DNA of 64,000 nucleotides from Bifidobacterium breve (GCA_945890205.1 CAMDCL010000001.1:1-64000), one strand, 5' to 3'; shown: positions 51,866-62,236, counted from the stretch's first letter. Notes: generated by a model from the sequence alone, not told the origin. Translations and numbers: made by a program.

Positions 51866-52381
51866 ATGGTTCTTACAAGGGAAAAAGGTGAGCAATTCAC
51901 TGGTCTCATCCTCCTAACAGGTGAGGATGCACAGGGGCTATCTAACGCTTTATTTCAGGCCCTGTCCCCTTTCTCAGTATCTGTTATTGACCTGGATCAA
52001 ATAATCATTAATAAGAGATTAATACTGACGGTTCATATTCTTCTTAATCCTGCTCACCAGGTTGCGATCGAAGAGGATTTAGAGTCGCTAGCTCTTTCAA
52101 CCAATGTTGATATCGCCTCAGTATTTTCTTACTCTGCCGCACTTACCACAGGACCAGAGTGCACAACTCTTTCCATAACCTCACCCAAATTGCATCCACG
52201 CACCCTTGCAACATTAACTGGGGAGATAAAGAAGCTGGGTGGAAATATTGAGAGTTTGGAGCGAAAAGGGTTGGAGCCAATTGAGATTGCGCTTCATATT
52301 TCAGGGATTGATGCACTTGTTTTACAAGGTGCACTGCAGCAAATGTCTGTTGAATCCGATGTAACTATCGCGGTGGCTTGA
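51866..52381 (+). CDS. ACT-domain half of split phosphoserine phosphatase
   Basis: The 171-residue product has two ACT-like domains: FTGLILLTGEDAQGLSNALFQALSPFSVSVIDLDQ and TTLSITSPKLHPRTLATLTGEIKKLGGNIESLERK. This arrangement is the N-terminal serine-sensing half of actinobacterial SerB2. A TGA at 52379 ends the frame seven bases before the phosphatase ATG, which is in the +1 frame. Removing the T at 52379 would continue through GAG-AAG-TAT into the phosphatase, so the two frames look like a former single gene. A TAACCT hexamer lies nine bases before the start. Confidence 0.85.
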   Translation: MVLTREKGEQFTGLILLTGEDAQGLSNALFQALSPFSVSVIDLDQIIINKRLILTVHILLNPAHQVAIEEDLESLALSTNVDIASVFSYSAALTTGPECTTLSITSPKLHPRTLATLTGEIKKLGGNIESLERKGLEPIEIALHISGIDALVLQGALQQMSVESDVTIAVA

Positions 52382-52388
52382 GAAGTAT

Positions 52389-53027
52389 ATGAATACCCCC
52401 AAGCGCCTAGTTCAGTTTGATGTTGATTCGACCTTTATTCAACAGGAGGCGATCGAACTACTTGCAGCAAAGGCCGGTGTGTTTGAGCAGGTATCTGCGA
52501 TTACAGAATCTGCCATGCGGGGTGAGTTGGATTTTGCTGAAAGTCTCATCGCTCGCGTCGCCTTACTGGACGGGCTTTCAGAAAGGGTAATCAAAGAGGT
52601 ACAGGAGGAGATACTTCTAACAGATGGCGCCGCCGATTTAGTTGCACTTCTACATGAAAGAGGCGATTGTGTCTCACTAGTATCTGGTGGATTTATTAAC
52701 ATCATTAAACCTCTCATTTTGGATTTAAAGATTGATTGTTATAGAGCCAATACCCTCGAGATAAAGGATGGACGGTTGACCGGCAAGGTGATCCCTCCGA
52801 TTATTGACCGTTCAGCTAAAGGTGTTGCCCTACTGGAGTTTGCTGATATTTGTGGCGTCAATATGGCTGACACTGTAGCTATAGGCGATGGTGCAAATGA
52901 TTTAGACATGATGGCCCTTGCCGGCATCAGTATCGCATTTAATGCAAAACCCATAGTTGCTCAAATGGCAGATTATGAGATTAATGAAGCCTCACTCAAA
53001 TCTGTTGCACAGCTTTTGAAGCTATAA
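52389..53027 (+). CDS. serB: Phosphoserine phosphatase, catalytic HAD part
   Basis: SerB makes L-serine from phosphoserine. The 212-residue catalytic part is complete: motif [15 protein letters not shown], the cap-domain [17 protein letters not shown], motif II SLVSGGF, and motif [26 protein letters not shown]. SerB2 proteins normally carry ACT domains in front; here those are encoded by the preceding open frame. A weak GAGAAG ribosome site precedes the ATG, so it may be translated by reinitiation. It overlaps hisG by six bases (convergent). Confidence 0.9.
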   Translation: MNTPKRLVQFDVDSTFIQQEAIELLAAKAGVFEQVSAITESAMRGELDFAESLIARVALLDGLSERVIKEVQEEILLTDGAADLVALLHERGDCVSLVSGGFINIIKPLILDLKIDCYRANTLEIKDGRLTGKVIPPIIDRSAKGVALLEFADICGVNMADTVAIGDGANDLDMMALAGISIAFNAKPIVAQMADYEINEASLKSVAQLLKL

Positions 53028-53870
53028 GCGACAGGCGTGAATATCTGTAACTAGAATTCCTCGTGCACCGAGGGCCCACAACTCATCCATCACTCGATTT
53101 GTTTCCTTACGAAGCACCATTGCTCGTACCGCAACCCAATCAGCCTTCTGTAAAGGTGAAATTGTTGGTGATTCAAGACCTGGAGTTATCGCACATGCTT
53201 TATCCACTAACTCCCTTGTGACATCGTAATCAAGCAACACGTAACGTCTGGCGATTACAACGCCTTGAAGCCGTCGAATGAGAACCTCTAACTCAGCTGG
53301 TATCGCAACCGAAGCTCGTTTAATTAGGATCGCTTCGCTAGACAGAATTGGCTCCCCAAAGGTTTGAAGCCCAGCTTGGCGCAAGGTATTTCCTGTACTC
53401 ACAACATCGGCGATCATGTCGGCGACTCCAAGTCGAACGCTACTTTCTACCGCACCATCAAGGCGGACAATCTGTGCCTGAATATTTAAAGCCTTCAGAC
53501 TATGTTCAACTAAACCCGGATAAGCGGTCGCGATCCTCTTGCCCGCTAAATCACTTGTCTTCCAATCCCTTCCGGTAGGTGCTGCAAAGCGAAATGTTGA
53601 ACCACCAAAATCCAAAGATAAAATCTCTTCTGCAAGTGCTGCTGAGTCGATCAGCAAATCCCGCCCGGTGATACCTGCCTCTAACTCTCCAGAGCCAACA
53701 TAAACTGCGATATCTCGAGGACGTAAGTAATAAAACTCAACACCGTTATCTGGATCAGCCAGTACTAGATCGCGACTATCGGTACGCTGACGATAGCCCG
53801 CTTCCTTCAAGATTGCGATAGAGCTCTCTGCAAGAGAGCCCTTGTTAGGAACCGCTACTCGTAACATCAT
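53022..53870 (-). CDS. hisG: ATP phosphoribosyltransferase, long form
   Basis: HisG starts histidine synthesis by joining ATP and PRPP. The 282-residue form contains the periplasmic-binding-like catalytic domain ([47 protein letters not shown]) and a C-terminal ACT-like regulatory domain that binds histidine (from about 205, [19 protein letters not shown]). Start codons at 53870 and 53867 are both possible; an AAGGGG site precedes. It follows hisE after six bases. Confidence 0.94.
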   Translation of the reverse strand: MMLRVAVPNKGSLAESSIAILKEAGYRQRTDSRDLVLADPDNGVEFYYLRPRDIAVYVGSGELEAGITGRDLLIDSAALAEEILSLDFGGSTFRFAAPTGRDWKTSDLAGKRIATAYPGLVEHSLKALNIQAQIVRLDGAVESSVRLGVADMIADVVSTGNTLRQAGLQTFGEPILSSEAILIKRASVAIPAELEVLIRRLQGVVIARRYVLLDYDVTRELVDKACAITPGLESPTISPLQKADWVAVRAMVLRKETNRVMDELWALGARGILVTDIHACRL

Positions 53871-53876
53871 CGCCCC

Positions 53877-54140
53877 TTATAGATACTTGTAAACATCATT
53901 GAGTGTTAAACCACGTGCGAGCATCATTGTTTGGAGATGATAAATCAACTGGCTTATCTCTTCCGCTAGCTCATCATCGCTTTGATGCTCAGCGGCCAAC
54001 CAAACCTCGCCCGCCTCCTCAAGAATCTTCTTTCCAATTGAGTGAACCCCAGAATCCAGTGCAGCAACCGTTGCCGAGCCTTCAGGCCGATCATTGGCCT
54101 TTTGAGACAACTCCACCCACAACTGATCAAAGGATTTCAT
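53877..54140 (-). CDS. hisE: Phosphoribosyl-ATP pyrophosphatase
   Basis: HisE hydrolyses phosphoribosyl-ATP, the second histidine step. The 87-residue protein has the MazG-like helical pattern with [44 protein letters not shown], including the acidic magnesium ligands. The gene and hisG form a pair as in Rv2121c-Rv2122c. A TAAACT hexamer lies six bases before the ATG. Confidence 0.94.
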   Translation of the reverse strand: MKSFDQLWVELSQKANDRPEGSATVAALDSGVHSIGKKILEEAGEVWLAAEHQSDDELAEEISQLIYHLQTMMLARGLTLNDVYKYL

Positions 54141-54146
54141 AGATGA

Positions 54147-54152
54147 AGTTTA
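54147..54152 (-). promoter_or_regulatory. -10 element TAAACT, leaderless promoter for hisE
   Basis: On the minus strand TAAACT is six bases before the ATG at 54140. It lies directly after the rpe stop codon, so hisE-hisG can be transcribed independently. Confidence 0.6.
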
Positions 54153-54821
54153 CTAGAGCGAGCTCTTGCCCGTTGCGAATTCTCTGATGTCGACAACCAT
54201 CTGGGCCGGATCTGAGGCGCTAAACACCGCGCTGCCAACTACAAATGTATCCGCCCCAGCCTCAAGTGCGATCTCAATTGTTTGCATCGATACTCCGCCA
54301 TCAACCTGTAGCCAGATATCTCTGTCACCAATGAGCTCGCGCGTACGTCTAACCTTATCCATCATGTTCTCCATAAACTTTTGACCGCCAAATCCGGGCT
54401 CAACGGTCATAATCAGGAACATATCAACTAGCTCCAAACAATCCGCGTAATCATCGATGCTGGTATTGGGTTTGATTCCAAGGCTTGAGCGAGAGCCAGC
54501 AGCGCGAATGTTCCTTAAGGTTTGAGGGATATTTGCCGTTGCTTCTGCATGAATTGTTACTGAGGTACAGCCAATCTCGGCGTACTGAACCGCGATTGAA
54601 TCGACGTTGGCCACCATCAAATGTGCATCAACTGGTAGTGATGACTCCTTGATGATCTTAGAGGCGGCTTCAAAATCGAAGGTGAAGTTTGGGACAAAAA
54701 CATCATCCATAACATCCAAGTGAAGTAGATCTGAGACGGCGGCTATTCGATCAATCTCCTCATTTAATCGGGAGAAATCGGCGTTCAGGATGCTTGGGGT
54801 TATTCGAATCTCACGGCTCAT
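54153..54821 (-). CDS. rpe: Ribulose-phosphate 3-epimerase
   Basis: Rpe interconverts ribulose 5-phosphate and xylulose 5-phosphate. The TIM-barrel protein of 222 residues has the metal and catalytic residues in SILNADFSRL, LHLDVMDDVFVPNFTF, VDAHLMV, VEPGFGGQKFM and LQVDGGVS. Its position after rsmB corresponds to Rv1408. A TAAAAT hexamer six bases before the ATG overlaps the end of rsmB. Confidence 0.95.
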   Translation of the reverse strand: MSREIRITPSILNADFSRLNEEIDRIAAVSDLLHLDVMDDVFVPNFTFDFEAASKIIKESSLPVDAHLMVANVDSIAVQYAEIGCTSVTIHAEATANIPQTLRNIRAAGSRSSLGIKPNTSIDDYADCLELVDMFLIMTVEPGFGGQKFMENMMDKVRRTRELIGDRDIWLQVDGGVSMQTIEIALEAGADTFVVGSAVFSASDPAQMVVDIREFATGKSSL

Positions 54822-54827
54822 ACTTGG

Positions 54828-54833
54828 ATTTTA
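54828..54833 (-). promoter_or_regulatory. -10 element TAAAAT, leaderless promoter for rpe
   Basis: On the minus strand TAAAAT is six bases before the ATG at 54821 and overlaps the rsmB stop codon. Confidence 0.6.
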
Positions 54834-56201
54834 CTCGCTAACCTTTCTAAAAAGGGCGAGATACATCGCATCTGTACCGGTTTTATGTGTCCATAAGGAC
54901 ATCGCGCCGGAGCGTTGTGATTCAGAAAGGTTGTTGGGCAAAAAAGAGGTGATCTCAATCTGTTCCATCTGTGGGAAACGCTTCTTTAAATCTGATACCT
55001 GGATTGATGTTTCTGCAAGGTGTGGCGAACAGGTTGCATAACCTAGAACTCCACCAGTGGCTAAAGCTTTGACACCAGAATCAATCAGTTCACGTTGTAA
55101 CTGGGTTAGCTCTCGTAAATCCTGGAGCGTTCTACGCCAACGAACCTCAGGTCTACGACGTAAAGCACCTAGTCCGGTACATGGTGCATCAATTAAAATT
55201 GCATCAAATTTCTCAATCTGATTACCTATCTCTCGACCATCTCCAACTAAGACAGTGTCACCATGTACCACTTGTTTTACCAGATCTGCACGAGGGATGG
55301 ATATCTCATTGGCTGTAAACCGAACGCCTCTCTGGCGTGCGATGGCAGAGAGCAACGCCGCCTTTCCACCAGGGCCTGCACACATATCCAGCCATGAAGA
55401 ACCACCCGCTGCTGCTGCAAATACCGATGCAACAAGTTGAGAACCTTCATCCTGTACCCCGATCTTTCGGGATTTAATCAACTCTAAAGCGCCCGGATTA
55501 CCCTTCCAATGGGCACCATATGGCGAGAAGGTTGTTGGCTCTCCCCCAACATCAATTAAATCCTGTTGGGTAGAAAGACCTGGCCAGGAAACTAATGTGG
55601 GGATTGCGGCCTCATTGTTTATGGCCAAAGCTCTCTCTACCTCCTGCCAATCCTTCAAGAGATCAAAGTATGCAGAAACTATCCATTCTGGATGGGAGTA
55701 TTGAATAGCTAATCTCTCAACTGAATCAGATATGTGCGTTAACGGAGCAAACCATTCCTCTTGGCTCTTTCGAGTAACACTTCGCAGGAGTGCGTTAACA
55801 AAGCTCGCCTTCGACTCTCCCAGTCGCTTGCGCGCAACTTCGACAGTAGAGGCAACAGCGGCATGATCGGGAACGCGCATTTCATGAATCTGATGCACAC
55901 CCATTCTGCAAATATCGACTATGCCTGGATCGACTTCACCCCATGGCCGATCACTAATGTGTTGCAAAACCCAATCATGTTTACCTTGCATACGAATAGT
56001 TCCATATAAAAGCTCTGTTACAAGGGATCGATCCCGCTCCTCAAGTTTGCTGGCGTTGAGCGCTTGTGGCAAAAGTAGGTTTGAATAACCATTGTTGCGA
56101 TTAACTTCAGTTAACAGATCAAAAGCCAGAAGACGGGATGCTTCAGGTTTAGGCGATTTGAATGTATTCCTGCGCGGCTCAGCCAAAAGACTCTCCACCA
56201 T
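54831..56201 (-). CDS. rsmB: 16S rRNA m5C967 methyltransferase RsmB
   Basis: RsmB methylates C967 of 16S rRNA. Residues 20-160 form a NusB-like RNA-binding domain (ASRLLAFDLLTEVNRNNGYSNLLLPQAL). The methyltransferase domain has WLDMCAGPGGKAALLSAIA, IDAPCTGLGALRRRPEVRWRR and GYATCSPHLAETS, which include the two catalytic cysteines. Its 456 residues are typical. The start overlaps fmt by 23 bases. In M. tuberculosis the equivalent is fmu (Rv1407) next to fmt. Confidence 0.94.
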   Translation of the reverse strand: MVESLLAEPRRNTFKSPKPEASRLLAFDLLTEVNRNNGYSNLLLPQALNASKLEERDRSLVTELLYGTIRMQGKHDWVLQHISDRPWGEVDPGIVDICRMGVHQIHEMRVPDHAAVASTVEVARKRLGESKASFVNALLRSVTRKSQEEWFAPLTHISDSVERLAIQYSHPEWIVSAYFDLLKDWQEVERALAINNEAAIPTLVSWPGLSTQQDLIDVGGEPTTFSPYGAHWKGNPGALELIKSRKIGVQDEGSQLVASVFAAAAGGSSWLDMCAGPGGKAALLSAIARQRGVRFTANEISIPRADLVKQVVHGDTVLVGDGREIGNQIEKFDAILIDAPCTGLGALRRRPEVRWRRTLQDLRELTQLQRELIDSGVKALATGGVLGYATCSPHLAETSIQVSDLKKRFPQMEQIEITSFLPNNLSESQRSGAMSLWTHKTGTDAMYLALFRKVSE

Positions 56202-57087
56202 TTAAACGAGCTCCGCGCGCCCAATCAATGGCATCCATCTCCTTCTTACCTGCAGGGACAACTCTCAGTAACTCAATTGCGGTTCCATTAGCACACCCCA
56301 CGAAAACGCAGTTGTTGAAAACTGCGATCGTGGCTTCAGGTATTAAATGATCTTGAGCTATCGTCGCCGCCGATACTTTAAATGGCTCTGACCTCCACAA
56401 ACACCACGCGCCTGGCTCGTAGGTGTAGGCACGTATGGCGTTAACAATGGTGTGGGCAGGCTTAGAAAAATCAATCAGAGCATCCTGCTTTGAAATCTTT
56501 GGCGCAAATGATGGAGCTCCTGTTTGCGGCGTAGGAGCTTGATCTCGCCCAATCATCTCTAGCGCCTTATCTATCGCCTCTACCCCACGATCGGCTAACC
56601 TTTGAAGAAGTTCAAAACTTCTCCATTGTGGCTCTATTGCAACTTCAATCTGAGCGAAAACAGGACCGGTGTCCATCCCTCTATCTAATTGAAAAACAGA
56701 GATCCCGGTTTGTACATCGCCGTTGAGTAAGGCGTGTTGGACCGGGGCTGCCCCTCGATACTGAGGTAACACTGAGAAATGTAGGTTTAAAAATCCGTAT
56801 TGTGGAAGATCCAGAATGGTCTGCGGCAAAAGAACTCCGTAGCCGATAGTGATAACACAATCTAGATCATTGATCACACCAATAAGTTCGCTGGATACCG
56901 AAGGCTTGACTAACGCGATCTTGTTCTGCTGCGCCCAATCGGCCACCGCAGTTTGTGTAAGTACGCGACCTCTTCCAGCTGGCTTATCGGGTTGGGTGAT
57001 AACCAGTTCTATTGTGTGTTTGCTAGAAAGTAACCACTCAAGGGTCGGTATCGCAACTTCCGGAGTAGCGGCTACTCCAAGACGCAT
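56179..57087 (-). CDS. fmt: Methionyl-tRNA formyltransferase
   Basis: Fmt formylates initiator Met-tRNA. The 302-residue protein has MRLGVAATPEVAIPTLEWLL, the active-site region LNLHFSVLPQYRGAAPVQHALLNGDVQTGISVF with His, and the C-terminal OB domain. One base is shared with the def stop codon. With def it forms the start and end of the formylmethionine cycle. Confidence 0.95.
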   Translation of the reverse strand: MRLGVAATPEVAIPTLEWLLSSKHTIELVITQPDKPAGRGRVLTQTAVADWAQQNKIALVKPSVSSELIGVINDLDCVITIGYGVLLPQTILDLPQYGFLNLHFSVLPQYRGAAPVQHALLNGDVQTGISVFQLDRGMDTGPVFAQIEVAIEPQWRSFELLQRLADRGVEAIDKALEMIGRDQAPTPQTGAPSFAPKISKQDALIDFSKPAHTIVNAIRAYTYEPGAWCLWRSEPFKVSAATIAQDHLIPEATIAVFNNCVFVGCANGTAIELLRVVPAGKKEMDAIDWARGARLNGGESFG

Positions 57088-57647
57088 TATGTATTCCGTC
57101 CGAAGATCGTATGCGGCGAGTCCTTCACTTGGATGTTCTGTCCCTTTTCGGCGGCAAGATTAAACCACTCAGATTCACGAATCTCCTTCATCGCCAACTT
57201 TCGATTGTCAGCTGACAACTTATCTATGAAAAGAATGCCATTGAGGTGATCAGTCTCATGCTGAAGCGCACGAGCTAAAAACTCAGTTCCTTCGACGGTG
57301 ATTGGCTCTCCATACATATTAAAACCTTTGGCCACAGCTCTCATAGCTCTTGGAGTTTCATACCTTAACTCTGGAAAGGAGAGACATCCTTCCTCGCCAT
57401 CTTGCAACTCATCGCTCAGATCTAAAACAGGATTGATTAAATGGCCCAGAGCCTCATCAACATCCCACACAAATACTCGCAAAGAAACGCCAATCTGGGG
57501 TGCTGCTAATCCCGCCCCGGGCGCATCCAGCATCGTCTCGGTCAGATCCTTCACAAGAACACGTAACTCTTTATCAAAATCTACAACCGGGGATGCAGGA
57601 GTTGTGAGTACTGGATCGCCAAAGAAGCGAATTTCCTGAATCGACAT
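57087..57647 (-). CDS. def: Peptide deformylase
   Basis: Def removes the formyl group from nascent proteins. All three motifs are present: GAGLAAPQIGV, EEGCLSFPELR (metal Cys) and QHETDHLNGILF (HExxH variant with metal His). The 186-residue length fits. It overlaps fmt by one base. A TAGACT hexamer stands six bases before the ATG, so this operon can start here rather than at priA. Confidence 0.96.
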   Translation of the reverse strand: MSIQEIRFFGDPVLTTPASPVVDFDKELRVLVKDLTETMLDAPGAGLAAPQIGVSLRVFVWDVDEALGHLINPVLDLSDELQDGEEGCLSFPELRYETPRAMRAVAKGFNMYGEPITVEGTEFLARALQHETDHLNGILFIDKLSADNRKLAMKEIRESEWFNLAAEKGQNIQVKDSPHTIFGRNT

Positions 57648-57653
57648 GTGCAG

Positions 57654-57659
57654 AGTCTA
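57654..57659 (-). promoter_or_regulatory. -10 element TAGACT, leaderless promoter for def
   Basis: On the minus strand TAGACT is six bases before the ATG at 57647, in the 20-base gap after priA. Confidence 0.6.
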
Positions 57660-57667
57660 TCAATGAC

Positions 57668-59551
57668 TCACAATGAATAAGGATCAATTCTTAGCGTCAG
57701 TAAATCCTTTTTCGAGATGCTTCGTTTCCTCTGTAGTTCATGCAGCACCTTTCCAAGTTCCGGCCACTGTTCATGAGAAACATGTATGACAATCTTTGCT
57801 TGGGATTTGGGCAAAACAGTCGGTCCATAGATACGTGTACTTGAAGGAATCCGACCTTCAGCAAAGGCCTTCTTTAATCCAGATGCAATCTGTGGCGCTG
57901 CCAACGCTTCCATCACCAATACCGCTGAGGCCACCTTCGGAGGTAGCGCAAGCTCCTCTCGTTCACCTAACTCTCTTTTGAGCAAAGGTGCCACATTCCA
58001 TCGAGCAACTGCAGCAACTATCGGATGAACCTCATCAAGTACAAGCAGCACACGACCTTTTTCTTGAATGAGAGAGGCGGTCTCAAAGATCAACTCGCGT
58101 GCTCGCTCCTGTCCGTTGATATCTGTGTGAGAGAAAAAACGCATCGCATCTAGAATGACGACCGCTGCATAACCACCTGGAATAATTGGTTGAGCCCCCG
58201 GTGTTGAAAGAACCAAGGATGGTTTGGCTTCGACTGAACTCTTAATGACATCTCCAGCTGAGATTACAACTGGATATCCAGGAAATGCTCTGGAAATCTC
58301 CTCAGCCGCGCGATCGATTCCACGTCCTGCAAGATATTGTTTGTCTCTTCCGCAAAAACGACATTTCCATGGTGAATGCGAAACACCACAATGCACACAT
58401 GTCGGAGCCTCTAACTTAGAAGTGACACTTAATCGACCGCCACAATCGCAGTAAGCAACATTTCTACAATGAGAACACAGAAGAGCGTTTCCATACCCTT
58501 TTCGTGGGGCCAAGAAAAGAACTGCGCCATGATTTAACGCCTTCTTGATCTCCGAGAAAATACGACCTGGCAGTAACGCTCCCTCAGAAGGAGAGTAGGC
58601 CTGTACATCTACATGAACCCGTTGACTAATGTACTTAATTTTCTTTTGATCAATTTGATATGCAACATTAAGAGATGGTGAAAATCCGGTATAAATCAGA
58701 GATATACACTCATTTTCAGAACGCAGTTGGGCAATCGTCGATGTGTTCCATCCAGGTGAGCGAATCTCATAATGATCGATGGAGGACTCTTTGTAGATTA
58801 TCAGCGTCTTAAGGTTTCCTACTGGCGCAAATACTGCGCTGCGTGTACCAACAACTATCGATGAGGACAGTCGTTGAGCTTGAAGATAATTTTGATACCT
58901 GGTCTCACGGTTCAGCGAACTAGTCAAGGCCAGGACCTTCTCAAAAGCAGCTGACAGAGCTGCGACTAGTTGCTCCACATCATTTTCATCAGGGGCAATG
59001 ATCAGTACCGAGCCGTTCTTCATCGCTGCCCGTACCAGCTCAACCATTTGCAGATGCGCTGGTTTATAGGGGGCAAAACTGTGAAAGATCGGTGTTGCTG
59101 CAGCTCCATTGCTCGCAGGTGGCGCAACAACGATGGGAAGGGATTTATCAACGCTTGCTACTCTAGGTGGAATTGCAGACCGAATCAGATCCCATGGATT
59201 ACAGCAGTAAAACTGCGCCGCCCCTTCAAAGAGCTTTAAAGTTGATCCCGTTGCAACCGCGTGGGGTGAGAGTACTTTGGTGATTGGTTTTAACCCACCC
59301 GCTCGATCAGGGTGGGCAACGCGCGAAGTGATAATTCCCTCGGTTTCGCGGCCACCAAATGGCAGTTGTACACGTACGCCGACAATTGCAGTATCGCTAA
59401 GTTTCTCCGGAACTATGTACTCATACAACTGATCTAAGTGAAAAACACCTGTATCTACTCGAACCCTTGCAACCGGACGTGATTGCGCTATCGGGCCAGA
59501 AGGAGCCGGAGCGACTTCAGCCTTTAATCGAAATAGACGAGGTGCTTCCAC
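57668..59551 (-). CDS. priA: Primosomal protein N' (PriA), helicase-degenerate
   Basis: The 627-residue protein has the PriA N-terminal DNA-binding domain (VDTGVFHLDQLYEYIVPEKL, VRVQLPFGGRETEGII) and the zinc region CSHCRNVAYCDCGGRL...CVHCGVSHSPWKCRFCGRD. The Walker A motif GxTGSGKT expected at the helicase site is not seen (NGSVLIIAPDEND in its place), and the Walker B DEEH is also lost. Degenerate PriA is usual in actinobacteria, so it probably acts as a loading platform, not a helicase. Start GTG follows metK by three bases. Confidence 0.92.
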   Translation of the reverse strand: MEAPRLFRLKAEVAPAPSGPIAQSRPVARVRVDTGVFHLDQLYEYIVPEKLSDTAIVGVRVQLPFGGRETEGIITSRVAHPDRAGGLKPITKVLSPHAVATGSTLKLFEGAAQFYCCNPWDLIRSAIPPRVASVDKSLPIVVAPPASNGAAATPIFHSFAPYKPAHLQMVELVRAAMKNGSVLIIAPDENDVEQLVAALSAAFEKVLALTSSLNRETRYQNYLQAQRLSSSIVVGTRSAVFAPVGNLKTLIIYKESSIDHYEIRSPGWNTSTIAQLRSENECISLIYTGFSPSLNVAYQIDQKKIKYISQRVHVDVQAYSPSEGALLPGRIFSEIKKALNHGAVLFLAPRKGYGNALLCSHCRNVAYCDCGGRLSVTSKLEAPTCVHCGVSHSPWKCRFCGRDKQYLAGRGIDRAAEEISRAFPGYPVVISAGDVIKSSVEAKPSLVLSTPGAQPIIPGGYAAVVILDAMRFFSHTDINGQERARELIFETASLIQEKGRVLLVLDEVHPIVAAVARWNVAPLLKRELGEREELALPPKVASAVLVMEALAAPQIASGLKKAFAEGRIPSSTRIYGPTVLPKSQAKIVIHVSHEQWPELGKVLHELQRKRSISKKDLLTLRIDPYSL

Positions 59552-59554
59552 CGA

Positions 59555-60745
59555 TTACTTAACTGCGTTTTGTAGCGCTGATACTCGATCGGTTCGTTCC
59601 CATGCAAACTCTGGAAGCTCACGACCGAAGTGTCCGTATGCACTGGTCAATGAGTAAATGGGGCGCAAAAGCTCTAGATCTCTAATAATTGCCGCTGGGC
59701 GAAGATCAAAGGTAGAAAGAACCGCTTCTTGAATCTTTGCAACTGGAACACTTTCAGTACCAAATGTTTCCACAAAAACTCCAACCGGTTGCGCCTTACC
59801 TATTGCATACGCAACCTGCACCTCACATCGTCTGGCTAATCCAGCGGCTACAACATTCTTTGCTACCCAACGCATCGCATAGGCAGCGGAGCGATCTACC
59901 TTTGATGGATCCTTGCCACTGAAGGCTCCTCCACCGTGTCGGGCCATACCACCATACGTGTCCACAATAATTTTACGCCCCGTCAAACCTGCATCACCCA
60001 TAGGGCCACCAATAACAAAGCGACCTGTGGGATTAATCAAAGTACGTAGATCATTTCTAGGTAGATCAATCTTGGAGATGATCGGATTAATCACGTACTC
60101 GATAATTTCAGGGGTTAACTTCTTTACAACATCAACATCTTCTGAATGCTGACTTGAGATCACAACGGTATCTAATGCGATAGCGCGATCACCGTCATAC
60201 TCAATTGTTACCTGTGTTTTTCCATCTGGACGAAGGTATGCCAACTCTCCGGATTTACGAACCTTAGTCAATTGCTGGGCAAGTGCATGTGCTAACCAAA
60301 TAGGTAGCGGCATTAACTCCTTTGTATCATCGCACGCATACCCAAACATCAAACCTTGATCACCAGCACCTTGTAGATCCAGCGGATCAACAGCGGAGGT
60401 AACACGGTGCTCATACGCATCATCTACACCCTGAGCGATATCTTGTGATTGTTGTCCGATAGAGATTGAAACGCCACAACTGTTTCCATCAAAACCTTTA
60501 TCAGATGAGTCATAGCCAATATTAAGAACGGTGTCGCGAACGATTCCCATCACATCTGCATATCCATTAGTTGTTACCTCACCTGCAACATGCACCTGGC
60601 CGGTTGTGATAAGGGTTTCCACAGCCACTCGGCTCTTTGCATCTTGAGATAACAATGAATCCAAAACCGCATCTGAGATCGCATCTGCAATCTTGTCTGG
60701 ATGTCCTTCAGTTACAGATTCGGAGGTGAAAAGACGCTTTGACAT
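59555..60745 (-). CDS. metK: S-adenosylmethionine synthetase
   Basis: MetK makes SAM from methionine and ATP. The 396 residues contain [36 protein letters not shown] and [19 protein letters not shown], the canonical motifs. SAM serves several methyltransferases in this window. A TAGGTT hexamer seven bases before the ATG overlaps the end of coaBC; no SAM riboswitch can fit in the five-base gap. Confidence 0.97.
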   Translation of the reverse strand: MSKRLFTSESVTEGHPDKIADAISDAVLDSLLSQDAKSRVAVETLITTGQVHVAGEVTTNGYADVMGIVRDTVLNIGYDSSDKGFDGNSCGVSISIGQQSQDIAQGVDDAYEHRVTSAVDPLDLQGAGDQGLMFGYACDDTKELMPLPIWLAHALAQQLTKVRKSGELAYLRPDGKTQVTIEYDGDRAIALDTVVISSQHSEDVDVVKKLTPEIIEYVINPIISKIDLPRNDLRTLINPTGRFVIGGPMGDAGLTGRKIIVDTYGGMARHGGGAFSGKDPSKVDRSAAYAMRWVAKNVVAAGLARRCEVQVAYAIGKAQPVGVFVETFGTESVPVAKIQEAVLSTFDLRPAAIIRDLELLRPIYSLTSAYGHFGRELPEFAWERTDRVSALQNAVK

Positions 60746-60750
60746 AGTTT

Positions 60751-61935
60751 TTAACCTAACTGCCGGATGGCTTGATCAAGAAGAGTATTACTGAGAGCGT
60801 CTTTGGAGACTTCCTTGACCGCTATATCCGCTTCATTGCGTATGAGAATGGTACCCATAGTTGTGTCCTGGCCAAAGATTGCCCCGCCAGAAACATCATT
60901 TACATAGATCACATCTAACCCTTTTGCCTCAAGTTTTCTGCGAGCCTCTTGCAGATGGTCCTTAGTTTCGGCGGCGAAACCAATCAAGATCTGCTTACTC
61001 TTTCGCGCAGAGAGTTCGGCCAGTAAATCCGGGTTCTCCTCTAAATCAATGCTCGAAAGCGAGGCCTTCTTGATTTTTTCTGAAGCCACATGAGAAGGAC
61101 GTGCATCGGCAACCGCTGCGCTCATTATCAAAATATCGCAGCTGTCGAAGTGTTTCTGAAGCGCTTCCTGCATCTGCGCCGTTGTTTCAACTGGGAAGAG
61201 TTCAACTCCTTTGAGATGAGATACATCGCAGTTGGCGGCAATGAGTCCAACCTGCGCACCACGATCCCGTGCCGCCTGTGCAAGGGCGATACCTTGCTTA
61301 CCTGAAGATCTATTACCTATGTAGCGAACAGGATCAATAGCCTCACGTGTGCCTCCCGCTGTGATTAAAACCCTTTTTCCTGCAAGATCCTGCTTGTGAC
61401 CCGTCATTCCATCAAAGGTGGAGATAATTGCCGCTGTTTCGGGGAATCTTCCAGGGCCAATATCATCGCCAGTCAATCTTCCAACTTCAGGATCCATGAC
61501 TATAAATCCACGGTTTCTCAGGGTTGCTACATTTGCAACCGTTGCAGGATCAAGCCACATCGAAGGGTGCATCGCGGGAACAATCAACTTGGGGACATCA
61601 GAGGCAAGAACAAGATTTGTTAACAAATCATCTGCCCGTCCCATCGCTAAACGAGCGATGAGATCAGCTGTTGCCGGTGCTATGAGAAAAAAATTTGCAC
61701 GTTCAGCCAATGCGATATGTGGAACTGTATGAACACTCTCCCACACCTGCGTTGTAACGGGGCGACCAGAGAGCGCCTCCCATGTAGCCGCGCCAACAAA
61801 GTTTAAGGATGATGGGGTAGGTACTACGGTAATTACATAACCGCGATCTTGAAGACGACGTAATAACTCGCAGGATTTGTAGGCGGCGATTCCACCACCA
61901 ACTCCGAGAATTACCTCACGGCCCTGGAGTCTCAT
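60751..61935 (-). CDS. coaBC: Bifunctional CoaBC (pantothenoylcysteine synthase/decarboxylase)
   Basis: The 394-residue protein carries two steps of coenzyme A synthesis. Residues 1-180 are the FMN-dependent decarboxylase CoaC with [17 protein letters not shown], catalytic His in [35 protein letters not shown] and VPAMHPSMW. The CoaB part from about 188 has [35 protein letters not shown] and KKxK-type lysines (SEKIKKASL). Its place between rpoZ and metK matches Rv1391. Confidence 0.95.
   Translation of the reverse strand: MRLQGREVILGVGGGIAAYKSCELLRRLQDRGYVITVVPTPSSLNFVGAATWEALSGRPVTTQVWESVHTVPHIALAERANFFLIAPATADLIARLAMGRADDLLTNLVLASDVPKLIVPAMHPSMWLDPATVANVATLRNRGFIVMDPEVGRLTGDDIGPGRFPETAAIISTFDGMTGHKQDLAGKRVLITAGGTREAIDPVRYIGNRSSGKQGIALAQAARDRGAQVGLIAANCDVSHLKGVELFPVETTAQMQEALQKHFDSCDILIMSAAVADARPSHVASEKIKKASLSSIDLEENPDLLAELSARKSKQILIGFAAETKDHLQEARRKLEAKGLDVIYVNDVSGGAIFGQDTTMGTILIRNEADIAVKEVSKDALSNTLLDQAIRQLG
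60753..60758 (-). promoter_or_regulatory. -10 element TAGGTT, leaderless promoter for metK
   Basis: On the minus strand TAGGTT is seven bases before the ATG at 60745 and overlaps the coaBC stop codon. Confidence 0.5.
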
Positions 61936-61942
61936 TAAAAAA

Positions 61943-62191
61943 TTACGCGGTTGGCTCGAGATTTTCGATTGTCAAAAGACCTTCATTAATCTCGCGAAGG
62001 GCGATTGAAAGTGGCTTCTCATGCACATGTGTCTCAACTAGGGGTCCTACATACTCAAGGAGACCCTCACCTAGTTGTGAGTAGTAAGCGTTGATCTGAC
62101 GAGCTCGCTTTGCTGCGTAGAGAACGAGGCTGTACTTAGAACCGCTCTTCTCTAAAAGTTCATCAATTGGTGGATTTGTAATGCCATCCAT
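61943..62191 (-). CDS. rpoZ: RNA polymerase omega subunit
   Basis: The 82-residue omega subunit helps assemble RNA polymerase. The segment [49 protein letters not shown] is diagnostic for the actinobacterial form. A GGGGA ribosome site precedes the ATG. It follows the gmk fusion gene and leads to coaBC, the conserved order. Confidence 0.95.
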   Translation of the reverse strand: MDGITNPPIDELLEKSGSKYSLVLYAAKRARQINAYYSQLGEGLLEYVGPLVETHVHEKPLSIALREINEGLLTIENLEPTA

Positions 62192-62236
62192 GGTGTCCCC
62201 GCTTCTGTGATCAATCTCGTCTTGTTTAACAAGTAC

